Shown: positions 1-5,145, numbered from the stretch's first letter. The stretch: 5,511 nucleotides of DNA from Candidatus Bathyarchaeota archaeon (GCA_018396395.1 JAGTQN010000039.1:8406-13916); one strand, 5' to 3'. Numbers and translations are program-made. Notes: a model not told the origin generated them from the letters alone.

Positions 1-174
1 TTGGATGCCTTAGGGCTCCGCCGTACATGAAAATTTCCTTCCGTTTAAGATGGCGTTCTTAAAAAGCTCCAAAAATGAAAATCGCAAAAAGCTTATCCCT
101 GTAGGACTTCGCCTTTCTCTGACGATGGAATTGGATAAGTATAGGAATCGATGGAATAGGTAAGTTAGGGATGG

Positions 175-567
175 ATGTCTATGGTTACCCATCAGGAGCT
201 TGGAGTTAGGAGGGTTGTGAACGGAGGTGGAACCTACACGATTCTAGGAGGCTCCCTTATGGCTCCTGAGGTCCTTGAAGCCATGAATGAAGCCGCAAAG
301 CAGTCCGTCCTCGTAGAGGAACTTCTATGGGAAGGCCGGAAGGATGTGGCGGAAATCATCGGAGCCGAGGATGCCTACATCACCTCTGGAGCAGCGGCAG
401 GCTTGTCCCTTTCGGCGGCTGCCTGTATCACGGGGAAGGATAAAGGAGGTAATCCAAGCATAGCGCAGTGCTTAGGCTTCCCTTCTGAAATTTTTAAGGC
501 TATAACTGGAAGCCTTTCCGATAGCTTCATTTTTGCCCAAGATATTATGGTTATGGACAAATTCTGA
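175..567 (+). pseudogene. Truncated SelA/DgaE-like PLP-dependent enzyme (N-terminal part only)
   Basis: The first ~90 residues match the start of the SelA-like fold-type I PLP family, which includes L-seryl-tRNA(Sec) selenium transferase homologues and D-glucosaminate-6-phosphate ammonia-lyase (DgaE). Recognisable pieces are GVRRVVNGGGTYTILGGSLM (residues 10-29), the helix around APEVLEAM, and GAEDAYITSGAAAGLSLSAA (residues 63-82). Family members are usually 370-400 residues; this one stops at 130. The tail after CITGKD (about residue 88) fits the family poorly, with only a weak echo of the usual Q...GMPNE segment. The PLP-binding lysine and the whole C-terminal half are absent, and I could not find them in other frames before the next gene. 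The ATG at 175 fits the family start; an in-frame ATG at 181 is an alternative. A TATA-like AAGTATAGG lies near 137-145. I infer a decayed or deleted gene, unlikely to be catalytic. It is convergent with the acylphosphatase gene. Confidence 0.7.
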
Positions 568-599
568 AGATAACGAAGCCTTCCGATACCTTCCTTTAT
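509..599 (+). repeat. Imperfect direct repeat at the 3' end of the truncated gene
   Basis: A 25-nt stretch at 509-533 (begins GAAGCCTTTCCGATAGCTTC) recurs at 575-599 as GAAGCCTTCCGATACCTTCC with a one-base gap and a few changes. The copies start 66 nt apart and straddle the stop codon of the truncated SelA-like gene. It may be a small duplication linked to the loss of the gene's 3' part, or chance, since GAAGCC is a common word here (another occurrence lies near 692). Confidence 0.35.
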
Positions 600-646
600 C
601 CCTGAGGCTAAGCATAGATGGTTGAATCATCCATGGGATTCGTGGG

Positions 647-662
647 CTTCAAGGGCTTGAAG
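647..662 (+). terminator. Short hairpin between convergent genes, possible terminator
   Basis: CTTCAA-GGGC-TTGAAG is a perfect 6-bp stem (7-bp inverted repeat) lying 80 nt after the stop of the truncated + strand gene. It is followed on the + strand by a T-containing stretch (GATTTCCATTGGTTTTCC). Placement between two convergent genes suggests a terminator role, but there is no clean T run, so this is tentative. Confidence 0.3.
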
Positions 663-686
663 GATTTCCATTGGTTTTCCACAGTA

Positions 687-1283
687 TTAGGTGGAAGCCT
701 TAGGTAGCCTTTCCAGAGCTTCCTTCAGACTTTTCATCGTTTCGTTCAGCATTTCTTTGGTTTCTTTGGATTCCCTGATCAAGGTTTCGAGTATGATGGT
801 GAGCTTTTCCGATATCTCTCCATACTTGTCGGAGATCAGTTTGAAGTTGTCATCAGTCCTTCGGGCAAAATCCTTAAATTCTTGCCTATAATCCCTGAAC
901 TCCTGCCTAAAATCCTTAAATTCTTGCCTATAATCCCTGAACTCCCTCCAGTAATCAGCAAATATCGATTGCATAGCTCCAAAGCCCTCCTGAAGCTCCT
1001 CGATAAGCTCCCCATAGACCATCCTGAATTCCCTAAATTCGGGCTTCACATCAGTTCCTTCCTTCCTTATCTCCTTTACTAGTGCTGGTGGTGGAGGATG
1101 CCCCATCATCTCTATGAATCTTGCGAGCCCCTCCCTTTCTCCTTGAACGAATATTTCTATCGATCCATCAGGCAGGTTTTTCGCGTAACCCGCTAAGCCT
1201 AATTCTTGGGCAGAATCCAAGGCGTATCTCCTGAAACCAACCCTCTGAACCCTTCCAAAAACCTTTAGAATATAGGCTTCCAA
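687..1283 (-). CDS. Acylphosphatase domain fused to a long coiled coil
   Basis: Residues 1-91 form an acylphosphatase domain (ferredoxin-like fold; hydrolyses acyl phosphates such as carbamoyl- or acetyl-phosphate). The signature GRVQRVGFRRYA (residues 10-21) supplies the phosphate loop and catalytic Arg18. GYAKNLPDGSIEI (residues 32-44) supplies the conserved Asn36. EFREFRMVY (82-90) is the last strand. The usual Gly of VQGV is Arg14 here. Normal acylphosphatases are ~90-100 residues; this protein has 198 because of a charged helical tail. In the tail, residues 113-139 repeat EFRDYRQ/EFKDFRQ heptads with Phe or Tyr at every core position, followed by a Leu/Ile-based coiled coil to the end. 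No membrane segment or signal peptide is seen. The start is TTG at 1283; no ATG lies upstream in frame, and a TATA element sits 24-25 nt away, so a leaderless message is likely. The tail probably drives oligomerisation or partner binding (inference). Confidence 0.85.
   Translation of the reverse strand: MEAYILKVFGRVQRVGFRRYALDSAQELGLAGYAKNLPDGSIEIFVQGEREGLARFIEMMGHPPPPALVKEIRKEGTDVKPEFREFRMVYGELIEELQEGFGAMQSIFADYWREFRDYRQEFKDFRQEFRDYRQEFKDFARRTDDNFKLISDKYGEISEKLTIILETLIRESKETKEMLNETMKSLKEALERLPKAST
867..950. repeat. 42-bp tandem repeat (two copies) encoding aromatic heptads
   Basis: Two head-to-tail 42-bp units, 867-908 and 909-950. The first 37 bp of each are identical (both begin AAAATCCTTAAATTCTTGCC) and only the last five differ. 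Each unit is itself a degenerate duplication of ~21 bp (TTCTTGCCTATAATCC versus CTCCTGCCTAAAATCC), i.e. one heptad. It lies in frame in the coiled-coil part of the acylphosphatase fusion, so unit gain or loss would lengthen or shorten the coil by 14 residues without a frameshift. Confidence 0.9.
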
Positions 1284-1303
1284 TCGTGCTTCCCTTTTAG
1301 TCG

Positions 1304-1311
1304 TTATATTT
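1304..1311 (-). promoter_or_regulatory. TATA box of the acylphosphatase fusion gene
   Basis: On the minus strand the element reads AAATATAA, preceded by TTCG. Its centre is 24-25 nt upstream of the TTG start at 1283, the usual archaeal TATA-to-start-site spacing, so transcription would begin at or beside the start codon. It overlaps the stop codon of the small upstream frame. Confidence 0.5.
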
Positions 1312-1471
1312 CGAATGGGGAATTCTTAAGCCTTTCTAAAAAATCCATGGCTAGGAAATCCTCAGCCCTTTCCCATCGGTAGTCAAACCGATCACATCCT
1401 ATGTAAGCGCTCGTTGCTCTATAAACGCCGGAGATCGCTATAGCATTCCCTAGGCTTTCTAAGGCCTTCAA
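1304..1471 (-). CDS. Possible short ORF (55 codons), hypothetical or 3' remnant of a decayed gene
   Basis: On the minus strand, a frame from TTG (1471-1469) to TAA (1306-1304) encodes 55 residues, including SGVYRATSAYIGCDRF and ERAEDFLAMDFLERLKNSP. I do not recognise the family. The composition looks protein-like: most codons start with a purine, the C-terminal part is amphipathic, and codon choice (AGG/AGA Arg) resembles the neighbours. It ends 20 nt before the acylphosphatase start, so the two could share a transcript. No convincing promoter or ribosome site precedes the TTG. The same frame continues upstream through two TAA stops (1483-1481 and 1534-1532) to an ATG at 1582, which suggests an eroded gene of about 92 codons. 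Chance openness cannot be excluded. Confidence 0.3.
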   Translation of the reverse strand: MKALESLGNAIAISGVYRATSAYIGCDRFDYRWERAEDFLAMDFLERLKNSPFEI

Positions 1472-1535
1472 CTCCCAATTTTAAGAGCCTAAGCCCAGCA
1501 AGTCGGCAAAAACCGAGCTAACCGCCCCTTTTTAT

Positions 1536-1566
1536 GAAGACCTGAGGAGTTTCTCCTCAAGTCTTC
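1536..1566 (+). terminator. Strong 31-nt hairpin with a downstream pyrimidine tract
   Basis: GAAGAC-C-TGAGGAG-TTT-CTCCTCA-A-GTCTTC: two stems of 6 and 7 bp separated by one C/A mismatch, with a 3-nt loop. On the + strand it is preceded by CCCCTTTTT (1525-1533) and followed by a T/C-rich stretch to about 1610, so as a terminator it would work only in the + direction. No + strand gene lies immediately upstream. It could end an unannotated RNA, shield the AmrS promoter, or be a structural element of an RNA in its own right. Confidence 0.45.
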
Positions 1567-1640
1567 TCTTCTTATCCTCCATTCATTCATTCGTTTGTTT
1601 TTCCTTTATGGGAATTCTATGTGAAGGCTTTCTAGCATAC

Positions 1641-1649
1641 TTTAAATTA
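1641..1649 (+). promoter_or_regulatory. TATA box of the radical SAM gene
   Basis: TTTAAATTA in the context CATACTTTAAATTAATC. Its centre is 24 nt upstream of the TTG at 1669, which matches archaeal TATA spacing for a leaderless transcript and is the main reason to prefer that start codon. Confidence 0.5.
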
Positions 1650-1668
1650 ATCTCAAACTATTTTTCAA

Positions 1669-2703
1669 TTGGGAAGGGTCTGTAGCTTGGCTCTGAAGGA
1701 AGCCATGCTGTACGAAAGGCTTGAGGGCCTTAAGGTTAGATGTAACCTCTGCGCCAGGCGTTGCCTCATCGTTGATGGGAAGCTTGGCTTCTGCCGCGTC
1801 AGGGAGAATCGGGGAGGCATCCTCTACAGCCTCGTCTATCCGAGGGTTTGCTCCTATGCCATCGATCCCATCACCAAAAAACCCCTTGCCCACTTCCATC
1901 CCAGCGCCTCCGTCTTCAGTCTCGCAACCGTGGGCTGTAACTTCAACTGTCTCTTCTGCGACAATTGGGTCATAAGCCATGCGAAGGACATAAGGGGCGA
2001 TGAAATTCCGCCTGAAAGGATTGTAAGGCTTGCTAAGGACTATGGATGCGAGGGCATAAGCTATACCTACACGGAGCCTACGATCTTCTTCGAGCTTGCA
2101 TACGAAACCTCTAGACTCGCCCGTGAGGAGGGTCTCTTCAATACCTTCGTGACGAACGGCTACATGACTCCAGAAGCCATTAGTACCATCGCTCCATACT
2201 TGGACGCGGCGACAGTGGACTTCAAGGGCTCCGGTGAGCCCCAGTTCTACAGGAAGTTCATGTCAGTCCCCTCCGTCGAGCCCATATACGAAGGTCTTGT
2301 GGAGATGAGACGACATGGCATCCACTTGGAGATCACGGACCTCCTCGTAACGAAGTACGGGGATTCCTTAGAAAGCGTTAGGCGACTGGCCCGATGGATA
2401 AGGGAAAATCTGGGTCCCGATATTCCTTTCCATATCCTGAGGTTTCATCCAGATTTCAGGCTTATGGATGTGCCATCGACCCCCATAGAAACCCTCGAAA
2501 AAGCCTGTGAAGCCTCTAGGGAAGAGGGGCTCCACTATGTCTACATAGGAAACGTTCCGGGGCATAGATACGAGAATACCTACTGTCCAAGTTGTGGCGA
2601 GCTGGTCGTAGGGCGCTTCGGCTTCGACATCACTAGATGGCGTTTGAAGGAGGGAAACTTATGCCCAAAGTGCGGTGCAAAAATAGCCATTATAGGGAGA
2701 TGA
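1669..2703 (+). CDS. amrS: AmmeMemoRadiSam system radical SAM enzyme (AmrS-like)
   Basis: A 344-residue radical SAM protein of the family found with AMMECR1 and Memo proteins in archaea and bacteria (formerly labelled pyruvate formate-lyase activating enzyme-like). The order of motifs is typical: an N-terminal cysteine group (C25, C28, C32, C42 in VRCNLCARRC...GFC), the radical SAM CxxxCxxC motif at C90-C94-C97 (GCNFNCLFC) that binds the 4Fe-4S cluster and SAM, the segment GISYTYTEPTIFFE, the TNGYM segment, and a C-terminal zinc-ribbon-like pair (CPSCG and CPKCG). The reaction is, to my knowledge, not settled. The TTG at 1669 is chosen for its TATA spacing; TTG 1687 and ATG 1705 are alternatives, and the family's usual start (KEAMLYE) would suit any of them. 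No AMMECR1 or Memo gene lies in this window. All key cysteines are intact. Confidence 0.92.
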   Translation: MGRVCSLALKEAMLYERLEGLKVRCNLCARRCLIVDGKLGFCRVRENRGGILYSLVYPRVCSYAIDPITKKPLAHFHPSASVFSLATVGCNFNCLFCDNWVISHAKDIRGDEIPPERIVRLAKDYGCEGISYTYTEPTIFFELAYETSRLAREEGLFNTFVTNGYMTPEAISTIAPYLDAATVDFKGSGEPQFYRKFMSVPSVEPIYEGLVEMRRHGIHLEITDLLVTKYGDSLESVRRLARWIRENLGPDIPFHILRFHPDFRLMDVPSTPIETLEKACEASREEGLHYVYIGNVPGHRYENTYCPSCGELVVGRFGFDITRWRLKEGNLCPKCGAKIAIIGR

Positions 2704-2765
2704 CTGCCTTGGATAAGGAAGGCCGTATCGCATCTAATCGAATCTAATAATAATGAAATCGAGCC

Positions 2766-2777
2766 AAATTAATAATT
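2766..2777 (+). promoter_or_regulatory. Candidate TATA region for the endonuclease IV-like gene
   Basis: AAATTAATAATT lies 45 nt upstream of the ATG, which would give a short leader of ~16-19 nt. A weaker CCTATAAG near 2793 is closer. The leader shows only a poor ribosome-binding match (GAAGG, 2 nt from the ATG). A separate promoter for this gene is plausible, but read-through from the radical SAM gene is also possible. Confidence 0.35.
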
Positions 2778-2815
2778 GACACCACTTCTTATCCCTATAA
2801 GGGCTTCTGAAGGCT

Positions 2816-3682
2816 ATGGGCTTCCCTCGCTTCGGTCCTGCAGGCATACCAGAACGTTTCTTAGGTCCCCTTCCGGAGTTTCCAGCCTTCCTCCGATCCG
2901 AGGGATTGGATGCCTTCGAATATCAAGGAACCCGCTGGGGGCCCAAGCCCCAGATCCGTCCTGAGGAAGCCATAGCCTTGGGAAGGAGGGCCTCCGAGAA
3001 GGATGTCCTCTTAACGATTCATGCCTCCTATTTCATAAATCTGTGTGGTGAGGACCCCATCGTTATGGCTAGCAAGGGAAGGCTTCTGGCCGCCATCGAG
3101 GCGGCCACATGGATGGGGGCGAAGGCAGTAGTCTTTCATCCAGGATACTATGGAAAGAGAAGCCCTAGGGAAGCCCTGAAGCTTTGCCTTAGATCCCTTA
3201 GCGAAGTTTCTGAAGAGATGGAAGCTAGGGGCATCAGGGCTCTTTCTCTGAGACCCGAAACCGCTGGCAAGACCTTCCAGCTCGGAAGTCTTGAGGAAAT
3301 CCTAGCCTTAAGCCAGAGCTTGGAGCTCGTAAGACCAACGATAGACTGGGGCCATGTCTATGCTAGGGCTAGGGGGAGCCTGAGGACGAAGGAAGATTAC
3401 GGAAGGATCCTTGGGATCGTAGAAAAAGCCCTGGGATCGGAGGCCCTCAGGGACCTTCACTGCCACTTCACAAAGGTTGAGTTCGGAAGGAAGGGGGAGA
3501 GGAGCCATCGGCCCATCGAAGACTTTCGCTACGGACCGGAGTTTGAGCCTTTGGCTATGGTAATTTGTGATATGGGGCTGAAGCCGGTTTTCATATGTGA
3601 GTCTCCTCTCCTCGACCTCGATGCTCAAAGAATGCGAAGGACGTATGAGTATGTGAAGTCCAAGAATAAGTTTCAGACATAA
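2816..3682 (+). CDS. Endonuclease IV-like TIM-barrel protein (AP endonuclease 2 family)
   Basis: A 288-residue protein of the Nfo/AP endonuclease 2 superfamily, archaeal type. Nfo cleaves the DNA backbone 5' of abasic sites using a trinuclear zinc centre. The start MGFPRFGPAGIPE fits the family N-terminus (RFGPAGIP), supporting the ATG at 2816. Likely metal ligands appear in the expected order: H69 (TIHASYFINL), H108 (VVFHPGYY), E148 (RPETAGK), D177 and H180 (TIDWGHVYAR), H217 (LHCHF), H231 (GERSHRP) and E262 (FICESPLL). The Asp that E. coli Nfo has two residues before the His of the H231 region is not evident (R229 here), so repair activity is probable rather than certain. Other sugar-isomerase-like xylose-isomerase-fold proteins share the barrel, but these motifs favour Nfo. 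No signal peptide; presumably cytoplasmic. The gene lies 112 bp after the radical SAM gene and 58 bp before tRNA-Thr. Confidence 0.88.
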   Translation: MGFPRFGPAGIPERFLGPLPEFPAFLRSEGLDAFEYQGTRWGPKPQIRPEEAIALGRRASEKDVLLTIHASYFINLCGEDPIVMASKGRLLAAIEAATWMGAKAVVFHPGYYGKRSPREALKLCLRSLSEVSEEMEARGIRALSLRPETAGKTFQLGSLEEILALSQSLELVRPTIDWGHVYARARGSLRTKEDYGRILGIVEKALGSEALRDLHCHFTKVEFGRKGERSHRPIEDFRYGPEFEPLAMVICDMGLKPVFICESPLLDLDAQRMRRTYEYVKSKNKFQT

Positions 3683-3700
3683 AACAAATAACAGGCCTCG

Positions 3701-3711
3701 AAATTAGTATA
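3701..3711 (+). promoter_or_regulatory. Candidate TATA region of tRNA-Thr
   Basis: AAATTAGTATA precedes the mature tRNA 5' end by about 30-40 nt, leaving an A-rich leader (AAAGAAAAAAAAGAGATAA). The spacing suits a transcription start a few nucleotides upstream of the tRNA, and so the tRNA would have its own promoter. Confidence 0.4.
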
Positions 3712-3740
3712 GAGTAATGGTAAAGAAAAAAAAGAGATAA

Positions 3741-3813
3741 GCCTCGGTAGCTCAGCTGGCAGAGCGACAGTCTTGTAAGCTGTTGGTCGAGGGTTCAAAT
3801 CCCTCCCGAGGCT
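3741..3813 (+). tRNA. tRNA-Thr (anticodon UGU)
   Basis: A complete 73-nt cloverleaf. The acceptor stem GCCTCGG pairs with CCGAGGC, with T as discriminator (3813). The D arm is GCTC/GAGC with an 8-nt loop. The anticodon arm ACAGT-CTTGTAA-GCTGT has anticodon TGT at 3774-3776, read as Thr (ACA), with one T-G pair at the loop. The variable loop is TGGTC. The T arm is GAGGG-TTCAAAT-CCCTC. No intron and no encoded CCA. The U discriminator fits archaeal tRNA-Thr. A five-T run at 3849-3853 may help end the transcript. No copy of the tRNA 3' end was found elsewhere in the window, so there is no sign of an integration site. Confidence 0.97.
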
Positions 3814-3879
3814 CCTCTTTATGGCAATCTGAAACCATATCAGGATCCTTTTTCTGCTCTGTCGCCCCCTTCAAGGAGC

Positions 3880-3887
3880 TATATAAA
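3880..3887 (+). promoter_or_regulatory. Orphan TATA box downstream of tRNA-Thr
   Basis: CTATATAAA in the context GGAGCTATATAAATCC is one of the best TATA matches in the window, but no coding gene follows it. Read on +, the start would fall near 3910, just before the hairpin at 3950-3973; read on minus (TTTATATAG), transcription would run antisense into the tRNA. The + reading is favoured because of the downstream structure. Confidence 0.3.
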
Positions 3888-3949
3888 TCCTATACTATAC
3901 TAAACTAAAGTATCTCAAGGCCTTTTGGAGATTTTACCCTAATTCTTGG

Positions 3950-3973
3950 CTCTCTACAATTCCTTGTGGAGAG
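3950..3973 (+). other. 10-bp perfect hairpin (possible small RNA or 3' end element)
   Basis: CTCTCTACAA-TTCC-TTGTGGAGAG folds into an uninterrupted 10-bp stem with a 4-nt loop as + strand RNA; one of the pairs is U-G. As minus-strand RNA the same pair becomes a C/A mismatch, although the loop becomes GGAA, of the GNRA type. It lies 54 nt beyond the stop codon of the enolase-superfamily gene. No T run follows on either strand, so it is not a classic terminator. Confidence 0.5.
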
Positions 3974-4026
3974 GTTTATAGCCTCACAAAAAAGAAGCAC
4001 CACCGGTAGGTAATAAGCCCCCTCGC

Positions 4027-5145
4027 CTAGGCTATCTGATACTTCCTCACGGCTTCCATGTTGAGCTCCACACCTATTCCAGGCTTCTCAGGGACCTCTA
4101 TGTAACCATCCTTAGGTTCGAGGTGGGGCGTCACTAGGTCGTCCTCCCTGAGGAAGTGGAGGTTATCGGCTGGAAGGATGGCATTCCTGACTACGGCTCC
4201 TACATGGGCCTCGAAGGCGCCCCCTATCCCCCCACAGCCCACTCCTATGGTCTGAAGCCATATAGGCATCCCTGCAGCCTCCGTTATGGCTGATATCGCC
4301 TGAAGGTGCCTCGGATAGCCTCCCGTGCAAAGGTAGTCAATGGCGTTCGTTTTGGCGGCTAGGAGGATCTCATCGATGGATCCCGTATGCCAAGCGATGG
4401 GTATATCGATCTTTTTCCTCAATAGCCTATATTCCTCAGGATCGTGGCGGGTCCTTGTACTCGAACCGACGGGAATCGAATAACGTTTACCTCCGACCTC
4501 GATGGGATGATAGAGGTCGTAGGCGGGTTCTAAGGGATCCTCTAAGACCTGTATGTTATAATCCGAGAGCTTCCTGGCGATCTTCACGGTTTCTGAGAAG
4601 GACCAACCAGCTCCGCGATCTATTCGCAGCTCAAGCTTATCCCCAACGGCCTCATGAACAGCCTTCACCCTGGCTACCGTATCAGAATTGCGGCTCGTAT
4701 GCCACTTATAGGTTTTGAAGCCCCTCTTCACGGCTACGATGGCCTCGGCAGCCGTATCTTCGGGGGAAGCTTCGTTGGCTGTCCAGTAGGCTACGGGAAC
4801 CCTATCCCTAACCTTCCTTCCCAGAAGCCTATATACGGGCCATCCCAAGGCCTTCCCCTGCAGGTCGTAGAGGGCTCGCATGAGGGCTGGAGCGAAGGCC
4901 TCGGGATCTAGATCTGGATCGAGGGGATCCCTACCAACGATGGATTCGAACTGCTGCCTAAGGAAGGAAGTGTCGGTCCCTTGGATTTCCTGCTGTCCAA
5001 GACCGCAGGCCCCATCATCAGTCCAAATCCTGACGATGGCATCAGGGCATCCAGGATGGGTAGCTGTATTGGTCGGATAGTACTTCTTCAGGGCATCGAT
5101 GGCCGGAACGCCTACAACGTAAACATCCATCCGCTTAATGATCAA
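4027..5145 (-). CDS. Enolase-superfamily protein (mandelate racemase/muconate lactonizing family), divergent active site
   Basis: A 372-residue protein with the family's two-domain plan: an N-terminal capping domain (residues 1-~115; ALYDLQGKALGWPVYRLLGR at 91-110) and a barrel domain ending in the capping tail DGYIEVPEKPGIGVE (346-360). Members remove a proton alpha to a carboxylate, often to dehydrate or racemise sugar acids. GFKTYKWHTSR (142-152) occupies the KxK site but reads K147-W-H149. LRIDRGAGWS (173-182) gives metal ligand D176, and VLEDPLEP (200-207) gives E202. About 30 residues are inserted before PEEYRLL, and the third ligand site appears to be H253 (IPIAWHT) rather than Glu. 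The usual late His position reads LQTIG. The substrate cannot be named, and the active site may be altered. The TTG at 5145 matches the usual MKIKRIDVY-type start; ATG 5130 would cut into the first strand. No partner gene is adjacent. Confidence 0.85.
   Translation of the reverse strand: MIIKRMDVYVVGVPAIDALKKYYPTNTATHPGCPDAIVRIWTDDGACGLGQQEIQGTDTSFLRQQFESIVGRDPLDPDLDPEAFAPALMRALYDLQGKALGWPVYRLLGRKVRDRVPVAYWTANEASPEDTAAEAIVAVKRGFKTYKWHTSRNSDTVARVKAVHEAVGDKLELRIDRGAGWSFSETVKIARKLSDYNIQVLEDPLEPAYDLYHPIEVGGKRYSIPVGSSTRTRHDPEEYRLLRKKIDIPIAWHTGSIDEILLAAKTNAIDYLCTGGYPRHLQAISAITEAAGMPIWLQTIGVGCGGIGGAFEAHVGAVVRNAILPADNLHFLREDDLVTPHLEPKDGYIEVPEKPGIGVELNMEAVRKYQIA

Larger units (their letters stand above)
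1284..1668. other. Divergent spacer between the acylphosphatase and radical SAM genes
   Basis: This 385-bp spacer holds a possible small minus-strand gene or remnant (1304-1471), several hairpins (ATCGGT/ACCGAT at 1375-1392; TAGGCT/AGCCTA at 1451-1491; the strong one at 1536-1566), a short ATTC triplication at about 1581-1592, and a TATA element at each end driving the flanking genes. Nothing else recognisable was seen in it. Confidence 0.6.

Noticed and set aside
1..30. Frame 1 reads LDALGLRRT-stop, possibly the tail of an upstream + strand gene
   Set aside because: Nine codons with no supporting signal cannot be told from chance.
50..163. + strand frame of 37 residues from ATG 50, ending 11 nt before the SelA-like gene
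   Set aside because: The peptide is basic and open upstream to position 14, but it shows no recognisable motif and no start signals; too short to claim as a gene.
10..192. 60-residue minus-strand frame at the left end
   Set aside because: Its composition (His/Phe/Arg/Ser mix) resembles no protein family, it overlaps the start of the SelA-like gene, and it has no promoter or ribosome site.
867..950. Possible CRISPR-like array in the repeat region
   Set aside because: The units are directly adjacent with no spacers, and the period follows protein heptads.
691..1082. Two 66-residue + strand frames opposite the acylphosphatase fusion
   Set aside because: They are antisense shadows of the coiled-coil repeats.
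2706..2723. GCCTT/AAGGC hairpin after the radical SAM gene as a terminator
   Set aside because: Only 5 bp with an 8-nt loop and no T run after it.
3308..3628. 106-residue minus-strand frame inside the endonuclease IV-like gene
   Set aside because: Opposite-strand shadow of a clearly recognisable gene; no motif of its own.
3741..4026. Possible integration site at tRNA-Thr
   Set aside because: No direct repeat of the tRNA 3' end and no integrase are present in the window.
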